From Laccaria trichodermophora (taxonomy: Eukaryota > Basidiomycota > Agaricomycetes > Agaricales > Hydnangiaceae), in the NCBI GenBank assembly GCA_018417955.1, contig JACTVC010000019.1:1116001-1180000 (forward strand): 64,000 bases of DNA, in the 5' to 3' direction. The translations under genes and the position numbers were made by a program. Each line of letters begins with the position of its first letter. Within the stretch, counting starts at the first letter, position 1. The notes beneath the pieces were generated by a model. That model worked only from the letters and a program-made list of their open reading frames with translations. It ran no database searches and had not been told where the DNA came from. Shown here in pieces: positions 1 to 10,466 of this stretch.

Positions 1-185
1 TGCTGGTGTAAAGAGGACATCCGCATCTGTACGAAATCCGGAGTGTTCCAAATGCGCAACAACCTCTATAGGTACGGAGGGGACGAGGGACGCTAGGCGC
101 ATTCTGAAGTTGGTACTCGTGACTTTTGAACACGGAAGCGATACGGTAAACACCCGACGACATCAATTCTGTAAATCAACGCGGC

Positions 186-775
186 TAGCGCACTTTTTAC
201 TACTTGCCACTCCTCACCCAAACTTTTCTCTCGTGATGGAAAATGTAACGGGGTTGATATTAATAATAATGCTCCCTTACTACCGGAATTATTTGAAAGA
301 TATTTGAAATCTTTTATCTCATTTGAGCAATATCTTTCCGCCGGAATTATTGAGAATTTGTGGGGGTGGATGAACGTCGAAGGATGGTGATATCTTCGGG
401 GCTTTAGGAATTGTCGGGGCAGTTGGGATTCAAACATCAAGCCCAGAAGTAATGCGGAGAAAGAACAAAAACAAAATGGACAAGTGCATTGAAGGCACCA
501 TAGCTCGACGTTAATACTGTCGTATGCCCTTGCCTTTATATCTGTTCGGGACTGTTGCCTCCTGATTTTGCGCGCTGTCCCTGTCCGATGGAGGCCTTGA
601 GATGCGAACATCGAAGTGCTTCGTTGCAAAACATGCAAGTCTGCCTTCAGCGTGCGATAGCGAAAGAAGTACGAAAAAATTCATAACGGTAAGTCCGAGC
701 CCTGGCAGAAAGTCCACAATTCTCCCCCCTGATGGATATAGAGGAAACTCTTACAATGTGCTTCATTTTTCCACA
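186..775. repeat. Rearranged copy of the GH79 upstream region
   Basis: Bases about 378-775, read on minus, match about 2018-2430 with scattered substitutions and small gaps: the same TATAAA box, leader and first coding bases of the GH79 gene. Bases about 188-262 instead match about 1965-2035 in the same orientation. One arm is therefore inverted and the other direct, and HIS2 lies between the two copies. No terminal inverted repeats or target duplication were found, so I treat this as a rearranged segmental duplication rather than a transposon. The copy also reaches past the start codon into GH79 coding sequence. Confidence 0.8.
378..501 (-). pseudogene. GH79 5'-end fragment
   Basis: On minus the copy opens with ATG at 501-499 and reads a signal peptide nearly identical to that of the GH79 gene at 2307 (MVPSMHLSILFLFFLR), then meets TGA at 432-430 after 23 codons. 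Similarity to the parent ends near 378, so no catalytic domain is present. Upstream, at 540-535, the TATAAA box is kept. Transcription is possible, but the product would be only a secretion-signal-sized peptide. I call it a dead fragment. Confidence 0.8.
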
Positions 776-812
776 CTATGTCCAGTGGTTATAGCAACCA
801 GGGCCCGCAGTG

Positions 813-1865
813 TCAGACTTGTGTCGGCCTTCCGTGCCAAAATTCGTGTCCTAACCATTCTCCATCAAATTTGACAGGCCGTATGCTTCTTCCAGCGGCA
901 TTAGGTGTTTTTGAGGGTTGAAGAAGCCAGATATCGGTGACGCCTTGTGCATGTAGATAATCAAGGAGGCGATGGTAGTTGAGTCCAACAAACCGCGGTC
1001 CGTGACTATCATCTGATAGCGCGAAACGCCCTCCGCAATTCAAAATGAGCTAAGGTGCTATTACTCAGTCTATGCTTTTGAGAGAGTCGTTTGACTTGCC
1101 TGTACGATATCTTTGCCCGGGTAGGCAGTCTCCCACCCCTTCCTAAAGGCGGCGGCGTTCATCTCGAAGAGAGCTCCGTATCCAATTGCATATTCCACAT
1201 TGCGAGTTATTTTCTCCCAGACAGAAGAATACTCTAAAAATCGCAAATCGGGTGTGTAGAGTCGGCAAAGATCAAAGTGGCCAACTATCTCTGGCTTGAA
1301 TCGTTGAAGCAATTGATACTGCGCATCAAAGTACGCCGATAAGAAAACTTCCTGGGCGTTTGTCTCACCATCTCCAAAGTTATGCAGCGCTCGTTCATAG
1401 GTAATTTGGTCGAAATCGATGGGGATACCGTTGACATGATGAACAGACCCAACGACATATTCCACGCGGTCCCCAAACTTCTGAAGAAGTGAATCCAGGC
1501 CATCGAGATCTTGACCAGTAATGTATTCAGTCTCGAGCCCCACCAAAATTGTAATTTGTGAAGCGTAGTGAGTCTTCAAGCGGTGGGCTTCAACTAAGAA
1601 TCTCTCGAATTGTTTCGCAAGACCATCTGTTGTCTCTCCTGCCTTGTTGATCGAGAAGATTCAAACATGAATTGAGCGTTTCAGCGAGAGGTGACGACAA
1701 GTATACCTCTTCTGGGTATAGATCGACCAAACGATATCGGGGAACGTGCTCCGTCAAACCATAGAGTTGGAACTGCTGACGGATAGCTTCCAGCACGACC
1801 TCTTCCAAAGAACCAGAAGCATGCTTGCAAAATTGGCCAGAATGAGAGTGATGGCTTTGAGGCAT
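813..1865 (-). CDS. HIS2: Histidinol-phosphatase, PHP family
   Basis: Cytosolic enzyme that dephosphorylates L-histidinol phosphate in histidine synthesis. The start MPQSHHSHSGQFCKHASG carries the N-terminal metal-binding HSHSG motif of the PHP fold; YGLTEHVPRY follows at residue 36, GSVHHVNGIPIDFD and EIVGHFDLCRLY lie mid-protein, and ALSDDSHGP near the end supplies the last ligands. Exons are 1865-1707, 1642-1100 and 1049-813, giving 312 residues, normal for the fungal family. Intron 1 (1643-1706) is GT..AG. Intron 2 (1050-1099) is best read as GC..AG (cag|gcaagt), which keeps the family's LILNCGG segment in frame. The gene is flanked on both sides by copies of the GH79 promoter region. Identification is firm. 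Confidence 0.95.
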
Positions 1866-1964
1866 CGGGGGTTGAGACCTGTGTTTTATGTCGCTGCTTA
1901 GTCGCTTCAGGTTCGCGCTTTATTACGTAAGTTGTCCCTTATGCTTTCCTTTGTTTTGCTCAAG

Positions 1965-2430
1965 TCACCGCACTTCTTACTACTTGCCACTTTCTCGACA
2001 CTAAAACTTCTTCTTGGTAATGGAAAATGCTTTTTGTAACGAAGCACACTGTAAGAATTTCTTCTACATCCCACCAGGGGGGAGAATCGTGGACTTTCTC
2101 CCGGGGCTCGGACTTATTGATATGAATTTCTTCACACTTCTTTCGTATCACACGCTGAAGGCAGACCTACATATTTTGCAACGAAGCTCTTCGATGTTCG
2201 CTTCTCAAAGCCTCCATCGGACAGGGACGACGCGCAAAATCGGGAGGCGATAATAGTCCCAAGCAGATATAAAGGCAAGGGCATACGACAGTATCAACGT
2301 CGAGCTATGGTGCCTTCAACGCACTTGTCCATTTTGTTTTTATTCTTTCTTCGCATTACCTCTGGGCTTGATGTTTCAATCTCAACTGCCCCGCCGATTC
2401 CTAAAGTCGCGAAGATATCACCATCCTTCG
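1965..2430 (+). repeat. Parent copy of the GH79 upstream duplication
   Basis: This stretch is the promoter, leader and first 41 codons of the GH79 gene. It is matched at 186-775 partly in direct and partly in inverted orientation. It is probably the original because it leads into a complete gene, whereas the other copy stops after 23 codons. Confidence 0.75.
2268..2273 (+). promoter_or_regulatory. TATA box of the GH79 gene
   Basis: TATAAA lies 34-39 bases upstream of the ATG at 2307, and the same box with its flanks is conserved in the rearranged copy near 535-540. Spacing fits a short leader. No other control sites were recognised. Confidence 0.55.
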
Positions 2431-4293
2431 TGTCCTTTTCAATTGAACAGGACCGCTGGACGGATTGGGTGGGCTTGACGTCGAGAAACCAATTCTTTAT
2501 CAACACGTTGGAGAATTTGCAAGATCTGACAGGGGTGCCACCTCAAATTAGGATTGGCGCTAATAGCGAGGATCACACAAATTTTAACCCTCGTGCTCAG
2601 GTAAGACTTGCTTGTTTCTCCATCATCATCTGACCGAGCAAACCATCGCAGACTCCCGAAATCATCTTTCCTGCACCATCCAGGACGGTGCCCTATCCAG
2701 AAGCGACGAACATCACCGTTGGCAACTCTTTCTACGAATCTGCTCGGTTCCTCCCAAACAGTCTGTGTGCCACTTCAACCTCCATCAATCTGCTCATCTC
2801 CGTCAGATACCCATGTCATCTGGGGTGTCAACCTAGGTCAAGATAATATCACAGCCGCCTTCTTGGAAGCAAGGGCGATAATCAAAGCATTCCATGCACC
2901 CGCGATTAAGAGTGCCGGTATCGTGCTAGATGCAATTGAGATAGGCAACGAAGCAGATTTATACATGAATAACGGTGCCAGGCCGAAGACGTACACCTCG
3001 GCACAATACGTCAAAGAGTATATGCTTTGACTTCTACTGGTTCAATATAACTGACAAACGTTACAGATGGATTTCATTTGCAGCCAATATCTCGGCAGCC
3101 AACGTTCCTGGCCCCCTATATTGGGGAGCGGCGTTTGCTGGGTCTTCTCACTCCACGTCCGGTTTTTCTCCGCAGGCCATCTTCAACGAGGGGATCCTGT
3201 CATCAACGCCAGGGCAATCGATATCAATGTGCGATACTTCGCTCTGTTTTGTCTCCGTTCTTCACTGCTGACCTACCCCGGATACAACAGGATATCGCAA
3301 CACCATTACAGCGGTACCTTTTGTTCCGGGAATGGAGCGGTATTACAAGACTTGATGACGAAAGCGTACATCAGAAGCAACTTGACATCTTTCTCTCCTG
3401 ATATCGCAGCCACTCGTGCGCAAGGTCTACCTTATGTGTTAGGAGAGACTAACAGTTTTTCATGTCATGTGAGGAACCAATCAATTCTTAGTAGTTCCTC
3501 GTTTACGACCTTTGACCACAGGGAACGCCCGGAGTTAGTAACACAGCGGGTGCCGCACTGTGGACGTTGGACTATCTCCTGTTTGCGTATGTCACACCAC
3601 AGAAAGTCGAACGCACAAAGATTTACGCCTTCTAGGTCACAATTAGGAGTATCAAGAATTTTCTTTCATCAAGGAATAGGATTCAAGTACAATCTGGTAC
3701 GCTTGCGGCATTTCAACGTGGACATGCACTAGTTGCTAAAGGTTCCTTAGATTCAACCTGTCACCCTCACACGGTCGACTTTAGACGGATCGATCCTTCC
3801 TAGTCCACAGCCACCCCACGTCCAACCCCAATATTACGCTGCCATCATAGCTGCAGAAGCGATTGGAGACGGTGGGAACACTGTGGTGATTGAGCTCAAC
3901 GTCAACGACACCAGGGTATCCGGATATGCGTTTTACGAAGGCAAGACGCTCGCTCGCGCAGTCTTTATAAATTCGCAGGCATTTCTCAGCGCGAACTCTG
4001 GTAACCGAACCCGTAAACACATTGATTTGGACTGGGCCTCGCAAGCGCAAGATACTATACGCCTGAAGCGACTGATCATTGGGTGAGTGGATTTAGTTGT
4101 CAATATACTCTAGAAAAGGACTGAAATGAGAGCTGACAGACATGCGGATGATGTCTCGGGTTTATCATGGGGCGGTCAGAGCTATGAAACCCCTGATGGC
4201 ACTGTGAATGGGACTGTGGAGGTAGAGGTGCTGAACGTGACGAGTGGCTTTGACATTCAGGAGACTGAAGTGGTCATGATTACTTTCATGTAA
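2307..4293 (+). CDS. Secreted glycoside hydrolase family 79 (beta-glucuronidase-like)
   Basis: Likely secreted glycosidase acting on glucuronic-acid-capped glycans of plant walls or arabinogalactan. Residues 1-20 are a signal peptide (MVPSTHLSILFLFFLR). The body carries family segments FSIEQDRWTDW, RIGANSEDHTNFN, EIGNEADLY (typical of the acid/base Glu region), GFSPQAIFNEGIL, SQHHYSGTFC, GLPYVLGETNSF (nucleophile-Glu region) and a C-terminal beta domain (VSGYAFYEG, RAVFINSQAF, GLSWGGQSYE). Nine exons: 2307-2600, 2652-2760, 2807-3017, 3067-3228, 3291-3468, 3522-3586, 3636-3696, 3751-4082, 4140-4293, giving 521 residues with all phases consistent. Several NxS/T sites fit secretion. Family is firm; exact substrate is inferred. 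Confidence 0.93.
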
Positions 4294-4393
4294 AGTTCAA
4301 CACAAAAACGCTCATCGCAGCCGGTAATACACGTTACTATACACGTCGTAATGAAAAATGAAATCTTAAACTATCCAAAGGAAAGCTCGATGA

Positions 4394-5538
4394 TCACTGC
4401 CGGAGTGGCCAGAAACCGGTGGCTCCCTTCTCTGATTTCAATTGTGAAAGTTTGATCTCGCGCTCCCTCTCGTCGACGCCAAAAGTCAAGCGCAGGCCGT
4501 CAATCTCTGCGGACTTGTCTTGTACCTTCTCCGTAGCTTCGCGCGCGCTGTTTCGAACCCGTTCGACATTCGCTTCCTCTGCCTTGAGTCTCGCCATGGT
4601 CGTCTCATATCGACTCTTTGCAGCAAGAAAAGCTGCTTCATCTCGCTTGGATTGGGCGAGTAATTTGGCCTGTATACCATGTGCGGTAGCTTCGTTCTAT
4701 ACGTCATAGATCATTCAATATATAAAACCAACGCGAGCTGAACAAGAAAACTTGCCTTGACCGCCAGTTTCTGGGCCATCTGGAGTTCTTCGAGCTCGCG
4801 CATCGTGTTCTGCAGCGCTTGTCGCTCCAATTTACCTTCATCTCTGATTATCTTGGACAACCGCTTCCCGTCTTGGGCTTGAGTGAATTATTGAGCACGA
4901 CACTCACAAAAGTAAAAGCACGACTCACCCTCAGATTTATAAATTTTGGCCTTGGATTTAGGAGATAAATTCGTCTCAGCCTCATTAGCGCGATTGAGCA
5001 GCTCCTCGTCAGCCTCAACAGTCGAAAAAGGACCGGTTGTGCCTGCGCCATTCACAAAGGCAGAGCCAGAAATTTGTTTTCCCTCGCTGCTGGTAAATGC
5101 ACTTTTCTTTGATGCAGAACGGGCAAGGGAAGCAGATGTTCTTGGAGCAGCGTAAGAAGCAGGAGGACCAGCATCGACACTAGGGGTCTGCTGAGTCTGG
5201 GTCTGGGCCTGGGTCTGCTGCTGCTTATCTTGGGAAACGGCTGTTTCGGCTGCTAGTACGGGCTGTTGCTCAGTGGGGAGCCAACCCTCAGAGCCGTTGG
5301 GATGTTCCACGCCGTAAACGTCTGATTTTGACTTCTCCTGTGGAATAGAATCGTGTTCCTGGTGAGGGATGTCTGGGTGTTTTGTGGTGTCTGATTGTTG
5401 GTCTGGGATGGTGTTGCTGTATGGATACTCGTTGCCAATGGGAGGAGGCATTGTTGTTGAAGGCGAGATATCTGACATGGCGTCAAAGTAGATTGTGTGT
5501 CCGCTGGCTGGAGTGGGCGGGGAACTGGAACGGAGCAT
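4394..5538 (-). CDS. Coiled-coil protein, function unknown
   Basis: Exons 5538-4929, 4871-4756 and 4696-4394 give 342 residues. The first 200 residues are Pro/Gln/Ser/Thr-rich and look disordered, including a short Gln/Thr repeat. From about residue 200 to the end the chain is highly charged and helical (GKRLSKIIRDEGKLERQ, KRDEAAFLAAKSRYE, EVREREIKLSQLKSEK-like), a long coiled coil. I vaguely recall similar basidiomycete proteins labelled Ncp1-like, but would not assign a name. The second intron (4697-4755) uses a GC donor (aag|gcaagt). A later ATG at about 5478 (MSDISPS) is an alternative start. It ends about 70 bp before the AP-3 beta gene on the same strand. Confidence 0.75.
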
Positions 5539-5609
5539 TCACAAATTAAAATTCAATCCCAATCCTATTTATATGACGCAATCCCACCATGATGTCATAC
5601 CAATGCAAT

Positions 5610-8301
5610 CTAGGAATTCCGCTCTCCCTCGGATCCCGTTTCTTCTTCCTCCGCCTCACTCTCCGACTCTTCTTCTTCGTCGCCGTCGTCGTCCTCTTCC
5701 TCGCCCCCATCTTCATCCTCATCCTCACTTTGCTCTTCCGCATCCGCATAGAATGAATCCAGATCTCTCCAGGCCCCACCGTTCCTGGGTGACGATCCTC
5801 CACTCGGTGTAAGAACAACAGGTGGTGTCAGTACACCCTTCATCAGCTGCTTCCCGCCAGATGACAGCGCCATTAGTACATCTGATGGTGGCACGTCATC
5901 TTCAGAATCTCTCAGTGACGATTCAACACCTCTCTCCAACCAGTCGGGTAACACATCGTCCATCCGCATCGGTTTGCCTATTATAACGCTCACTGTCCCT
6001 ATCATTACATTCTCATCATCTGTACCCTTTCTCAACATTCTAATCTTCAATAAATAAAACAAATGCGCACCCAAATGACTTGGTTCATCATTCACTACCC
6101 CTGACTTGCCCTCGAACAAAACCAACCGAATCTGCTCCCTTCTTAATACGACACCGCTCCTTTCCTCTGGTTGCTCGTCTCCATCGACGAGTGGATTTGG
6201 AGCTACACCAACCAACAATGACGTGACCATTCTTGCTCGATCACGCACATCATAATTCATATCATAGCGCGCAAGCGAGAATATATATCGACTTAGGAGG
6301 CCAAGTGTCCGATCGATAGGTGACAAAATGAATAGCTTGGCCGCGAGAGTCACAATCTGCAATTTGACGAGCGGCGCCTGGGGATATATGTTCAAAACCG
6401 ACACAAAATTAAAGTTCAATGAATCCCAACCTCGTTTGCAAAGGTTTTGGCCGTCTTTCTGAGCACATCAGGTGCCCATTCTGCTACCCCGTCACGAGAA
6501 TTAGAAGAGCCGTATTGACCCACGAGCCATAGAATGCAAGCTCGTGCCTGCGCGTGCTTAATGTCGTCGATCCTCCGAGCAAGATGGGAGATGATCGAGA
6601 GTGGTGATTGAGTAGTCTTCGCGACAGATGAGGAGTTAACGTCAAGTTGCGTCTGGACAAGATATTTCAGCACGAGCACGGCATTGCTAATCACAACGTC
6701 TGTGCGTGCTAACAATCAATCTCAAGGTATAACATGTAAAACAACACCTACCGTGGGGGCTTTTGATCATGGAGATTAATGCTGTCAAGCAGTGTTGTAC
6801 CGAGTCAGGAACTTGACGCGCACATCGACCCAAGGCTCGTATGGCCTCTGCAACAACTTCATCGTCGGTATCGTCAGCGTAATCCTGATAAAGGTTATGA
6901 GCACGGAGAGTTATCGAGGGGCAAGATACGGAACTTACAATAAACTCTCTCAGAACTGTTTGATAGTTGTCCACGGACAGAACATTCAACAACAGTTTGA
7001 TTTTGTCTTTTTTGAGCTGGGGGAAGTCGTCTGAACGAACAAGAAACCGGGAATAAAATGGAGCAAATAAGCCCTAGAACGAGTCATCAGGCCGCGCAAG
7101 AGATGGATCCTCTGGGCTTACTGGGGCAAATTTGGTAATGACCAACAAGTATACCACTACCACACGCTCCACCTCTGGGGACGTATTGAGGAGTCTAAGA
7201 AGGGGGTTGACAATCTTGGGTAGTTGCGATGTAGGTGCACCATAATAGAATACCCTTGTCGCCGCTAAGACAACCTATTCTTGAGTAAGTACTGCCAATT
7301 GAGCCAACGACAACGAACGCACAGCTGGATTCCGACTGTAGCAAACCGATTCGGTTGACGTCAGCAAAAGCTGAAGATCTTTATCCAGCTCCTCCTCATC
7401 CCGACGTGGCAGCATAACGCGTGCGTATCGAAGTAGCAAATTCATCAGCTCGACTTGGCCCCACTCGTCAACGTCCGGGAGAATCTTGCAAAGCCGCCGG
7501 TATTGAGGATGTAACAGGTCAAACCGGGTTGGACACACGGCCGCAAACGCGACTGCTACGCCCCCAAGCGAGAGTGGAGAGCGATCACGCAGGAGAGTGG
7601 TGATGATTTGGATTAGTGCAGGGAGATGGGAAGAATCTAATCTATATCATGCCGGTTAGCTGGATCCAAAATGCGGCATACTTGCACTCTACTCACTCAT
7701 AACATTTTGGAATGGCCAACGCCGCTGCCTTGCGAACGTAAGGGCTCGGATCCGCCGCGCATTTTTTGATAGCCAAAACGACGATACTCCCAATCATGGG
7801 CACCCTTATCCCACTCAACACGCGCAATGCCATTGCCCTGATCACTGGGTTACTGTCCGCCAGGTCCTTTTGAAAGGTATTGATAGAGAGCAGCGCGAGG
7901 TCCGGTTCCTGCTCTGCATAGCGCAGGAGGTATATGTACACGAGCTTGCGAATTTCGAGGTTCTGGGAAGCGACGTTCTTAACGACTTGAGCAAAGTATT
8001 CAGACACGTTGCGGTTTTTCGATATGAGCTGTGGTACGACGAGTTGGAAGACGTGATTGAGCAAAGTTTAGTGGGAACCGACCGCTACGAGTCGCTTCAT
8101 TGCATCGAGTTTTTCTCTGTCGCTGTTCGAGTCGAGCTGCTTCCGGATATTGAGAAGCTTGGACTTATCATCTGCATCGAGGTAGGCAACGCTGCCGCGG
8201 CCAACAGTCAGGTCCCTTGTGTGCTCCGAAAACGACTCCTGTATTCGCATTCCGAGCCTGGAGGCATTTTCTGTGATGGTGTTGAGGTACTGCCCAGACA
8301 T
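5610..8301 (-). CDS. APL6: AP-3 adaptor complex beta subunit
   Basis: Large subunit of the AP-3 clathrin-type adaptor, which sorts cargo from Golgi/endosomes to the vacuole. The N-terminus ([20 protein letters not shown]) and the adaptin helical-repeat trunk ([49 protein letters not shown]) are typical. It ends in an acidic Ser/Glu/Asp tail of about 50 residues, the usual beta-3 hinge, with no ear domain. Exons 8301-8083, 8028-7697, 7641-7323, 7274-7122, 7073-6939, 6884-6752, 6699-6431 and 6377-5610 give 775 residues with matching phases. Apparent stops at 7276 and 7075 fall inside introns. The remaining partners of the complex are not in this window. Confidence 0.95.
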
Positions 8302-8458
8302 GCTGGTTACAGTCCAACAAAGTCACGCGACGCTCGCACTAGACATAGATCAATGTTATTCCGTGCACCGTATAGATTCTATCTACATTCGAAGATTACC
8401 AAAGTCAAATCTATATTCCCAAAACTAAAGCTTTGATGGCGGTCCAGCACATATGCAG

Positions 8459-8556
8459 TCATAGAAGTTTCGCAACTTCCCCGTCAATCGCTTGTGGTGT
8501 CGTCATGGACGCCCATCGTTGAACGACGTTCCCTTCTTTATCAACGAGTAATTCCA
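8459..8556 (-). pseudogene. Dead copy of the last glutathione peroxidase exon
   Basis: Bases 8556-8459 on minus repeat the last exon of the peroxidase at 10574-10467, including its splice-acceptor context, the segment GNVVQRW and the stop. A small deletion just after WN breaks the frame. The similarity continues downstream into the 3' flank (about 8375-8458 versus 10372-10466) and upstream into the preceding intron. It has no start or catalytic region of its own and lies in the AP-3 beta promoter region. Confidence 0.8.
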
Positions 8557-8638
8557 CTTTTCATATCTTGAGCGTCTTGGTTAACAAATGTTAATAGTTA
8601 ACTTTTTGGTACGAGTGCTGCTGCCAATAGGTGTGATT

Positions 8639-10117
8639 TCATGCCTTCCTAACCTCAACATCATCCCAGTCCTTCATGATGAATTTTGATCTGTATGAGA
8701 TCGGGGCTGCTTCTGTGCTGAGAGGGAGTAAGGAATGATTGATCAGACTGCAGATGAGAGTAGAATTCATACCTCTCCTGTAGTGCAAGAAGAGCTTGAT
8801 CTGCAGTCGCATCCGCGGAATCAAGATCACCATCCTTGCGCTGAACCTCGGCCTCCCTAAACGCTGCAAACGCACGGCCAGCCGACTGAAGTGCCTTATC
8901 CCATCCATCTAAAGTAGGTCTTGTCAAACTTTTCTTCCCCCTTTCTTCTAATCGAACATAGTTTGCCTTCAAGCCTTCAATATACTATGCCCTACCAGGA
9001 CCTCGGCACCCCCTCTCAGTCGGCACATTTTTGAGTTCGAACCCTTCCGCCAAACCTCTTGCCACAAAATTTCAGAGAGAGCCTCCTGGGACTAATCCAA
9101 CCTAATTCCTCTTTTCTCCGTCCAGAAAAACGATGAATTGACGAAGTTCTGTTATTTCGGCAGTCACAATCTGTCACGTTCTTCCGCCAAAAAATGTGAC
9201 GTTTTGTGACTGCCGACTGTGCGGGGGTGCCGAGGTCCTGGTAGGGCATAGTATGCGCTCAGCATTACATCAAATACTGCCTCGCATGCACAACGAAGCT
9301 GCAGAATGAAGGGAAGAGTAGTTTCCATACGCAAGTGGTCGTCTATTTTCAGGCCACGCCGGAGGTGTTCCGCGTCTCCAGAAAAGCAACCACGGACAAG
9401 AGATGGTTTTAAGTGTTTGTCAAACTTGAAAAATTCGTAATGCAAGCCATCCGTTATAATGCAGTGAATGGGCAGGAAATAACCCCCGGTCGAGTTCTCA
9501 AGGTAACAGCCTGTACCAGGTCAGGAGCAGAAATGTAAGCCAGAGACACATGACACTTACGGTCACATTCAGCTATAGCCTGGGCAATAATCTTCAAGCG
9601 TTCAATGTCATTTCCCACCTTGAGCCTCATCTCAATGCAGAGGAGCGTGACAGCACCATAAATTTTGAAGTACTCAATATGAGTACCAATGCAACCATTG
9701 ACCATAGTCTCTGGTTTATTCCTTAGCACAAAGCCGAACTGCATCACCAAGTGGTTGAAGATCTGGTGGTTGCAATGAACTTTCAAGGACATGCATGAGA
9801 AAAAACTAGATTATCCGCACTGGTGAAAAGAACCTTGACATTGCCTCTTCCGTTTTAAGCTGATAGGGGGCACCATACTGCATCATCATGATGTCCATGT
9901 CAACGACGATGGACTTGAAAAGTTGTGTGGGAATCCGAGAACGGTGAATCTCAAAGGTCCCAATGTCGTGCAACTCCTGCTCCGGAAGAAGTCCCACAAG
10001 AGAAGCAACCTAATAATAGAAGTCACCTCCCATGTCATGTTCTATATTAATTTTTAGCATAACCAATCCCCAAGACAGAATAGTGACAGACCTAAGCCTG
10101 AATCATCATCTTCCACC
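8639..10117 (-). pseudogene. Uncharacterised fungal gene broken by a MITE
   Basis: I can follow exons on minus: from about 10010 (LLPEQELHDIGTFEIHRS, VVDMDIMMMQYGAPYQL), then IFNHLVMQFGFVLRNKPE with GCIGTHIEYFKIYGA, then a segment ending in FVLQ-like PFILQLRCACEAVFDVML, and a C-terminal part (TLDGWDKALQSAGRAF) ending WDDVEVRKA at 8639. The MITE at 8985-9251 cuts codon Tyr of SAY|IEGLK and brings an in-frame TAG. Removing it with one TA restores a continuous frame. I recognise the style of an agaricomycete-specific family but know no function. The first exon is uncertain; 10117 is a guess at a start (MVEDDDS). Confidence 0.6.
8985..9251. mobile_element. 267-bp MITE with long terminal inverted repeats and TA target duplication
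   Basis: The left end (CTATGCCCTACCAGGACCTC...) and right end are inverted repeats, perfect for the outer 30 or so bases, with further inverted similarity inside (CAGTCGGCA and TTCCGCCAA boxes). TA flanks both ends (8983-8984 and 9252-9253). Size, TIRs and TA duplication fit a non-autonomous Tc1/mariner-type element. It holds no credible protein. It sits in an exon of the gene at 8639-10117. Confidence 0.9.
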
Positions 10118-10466
10118 ATGGCAGGATCGATACTGAATCATCGCAGGAGCCGGTGTGGCCTCTCGTGTATCAGGATGATATGAGGAATCACTCCGTAATC
10201 TCCTGGATGTTATGGTTTGGCGGGAAGGAAGTGAGTGGTGGGGCATTCATCATGTCTGTAACATTAGAGGGAGTGGAAGTCCGAGTCAGTAAACGCCTCG
10301 GAACCGTGGGAACTCGCTGGTTCGCTTGCACTGTTCCGTGTTTCCAGAAACATTTCGTGTACGGTCTAGGTAGTAGGTATATATCTACATTCCGAAGATT
10401 ACCAAAGTTGAATATATATATCATGAATTCCCAAAACTAAAGCTTTGATGGCGGTCCGATATGCAG

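Noticed and set aside
93..638. 181-codon open frame on minus
   Set aside because: It runs through the inverted GH79 promoter copy and flank; codons before the fragment are not exon-like, and the homologous region at 2018-2430 is promoter.
7070..7330. Stop codons inside AP-3 beta suggesting a pseudogene
   Set aside because: Both stops lie in 48-nt introns (7275-7322 and 7074-7121). Splicing restores family sequence such as [16 protein letters not shown].
9016..9249. 77-codon ORF
   Set aside because: Lies entirely within the MITE and includes its inverted ends; not a gene.
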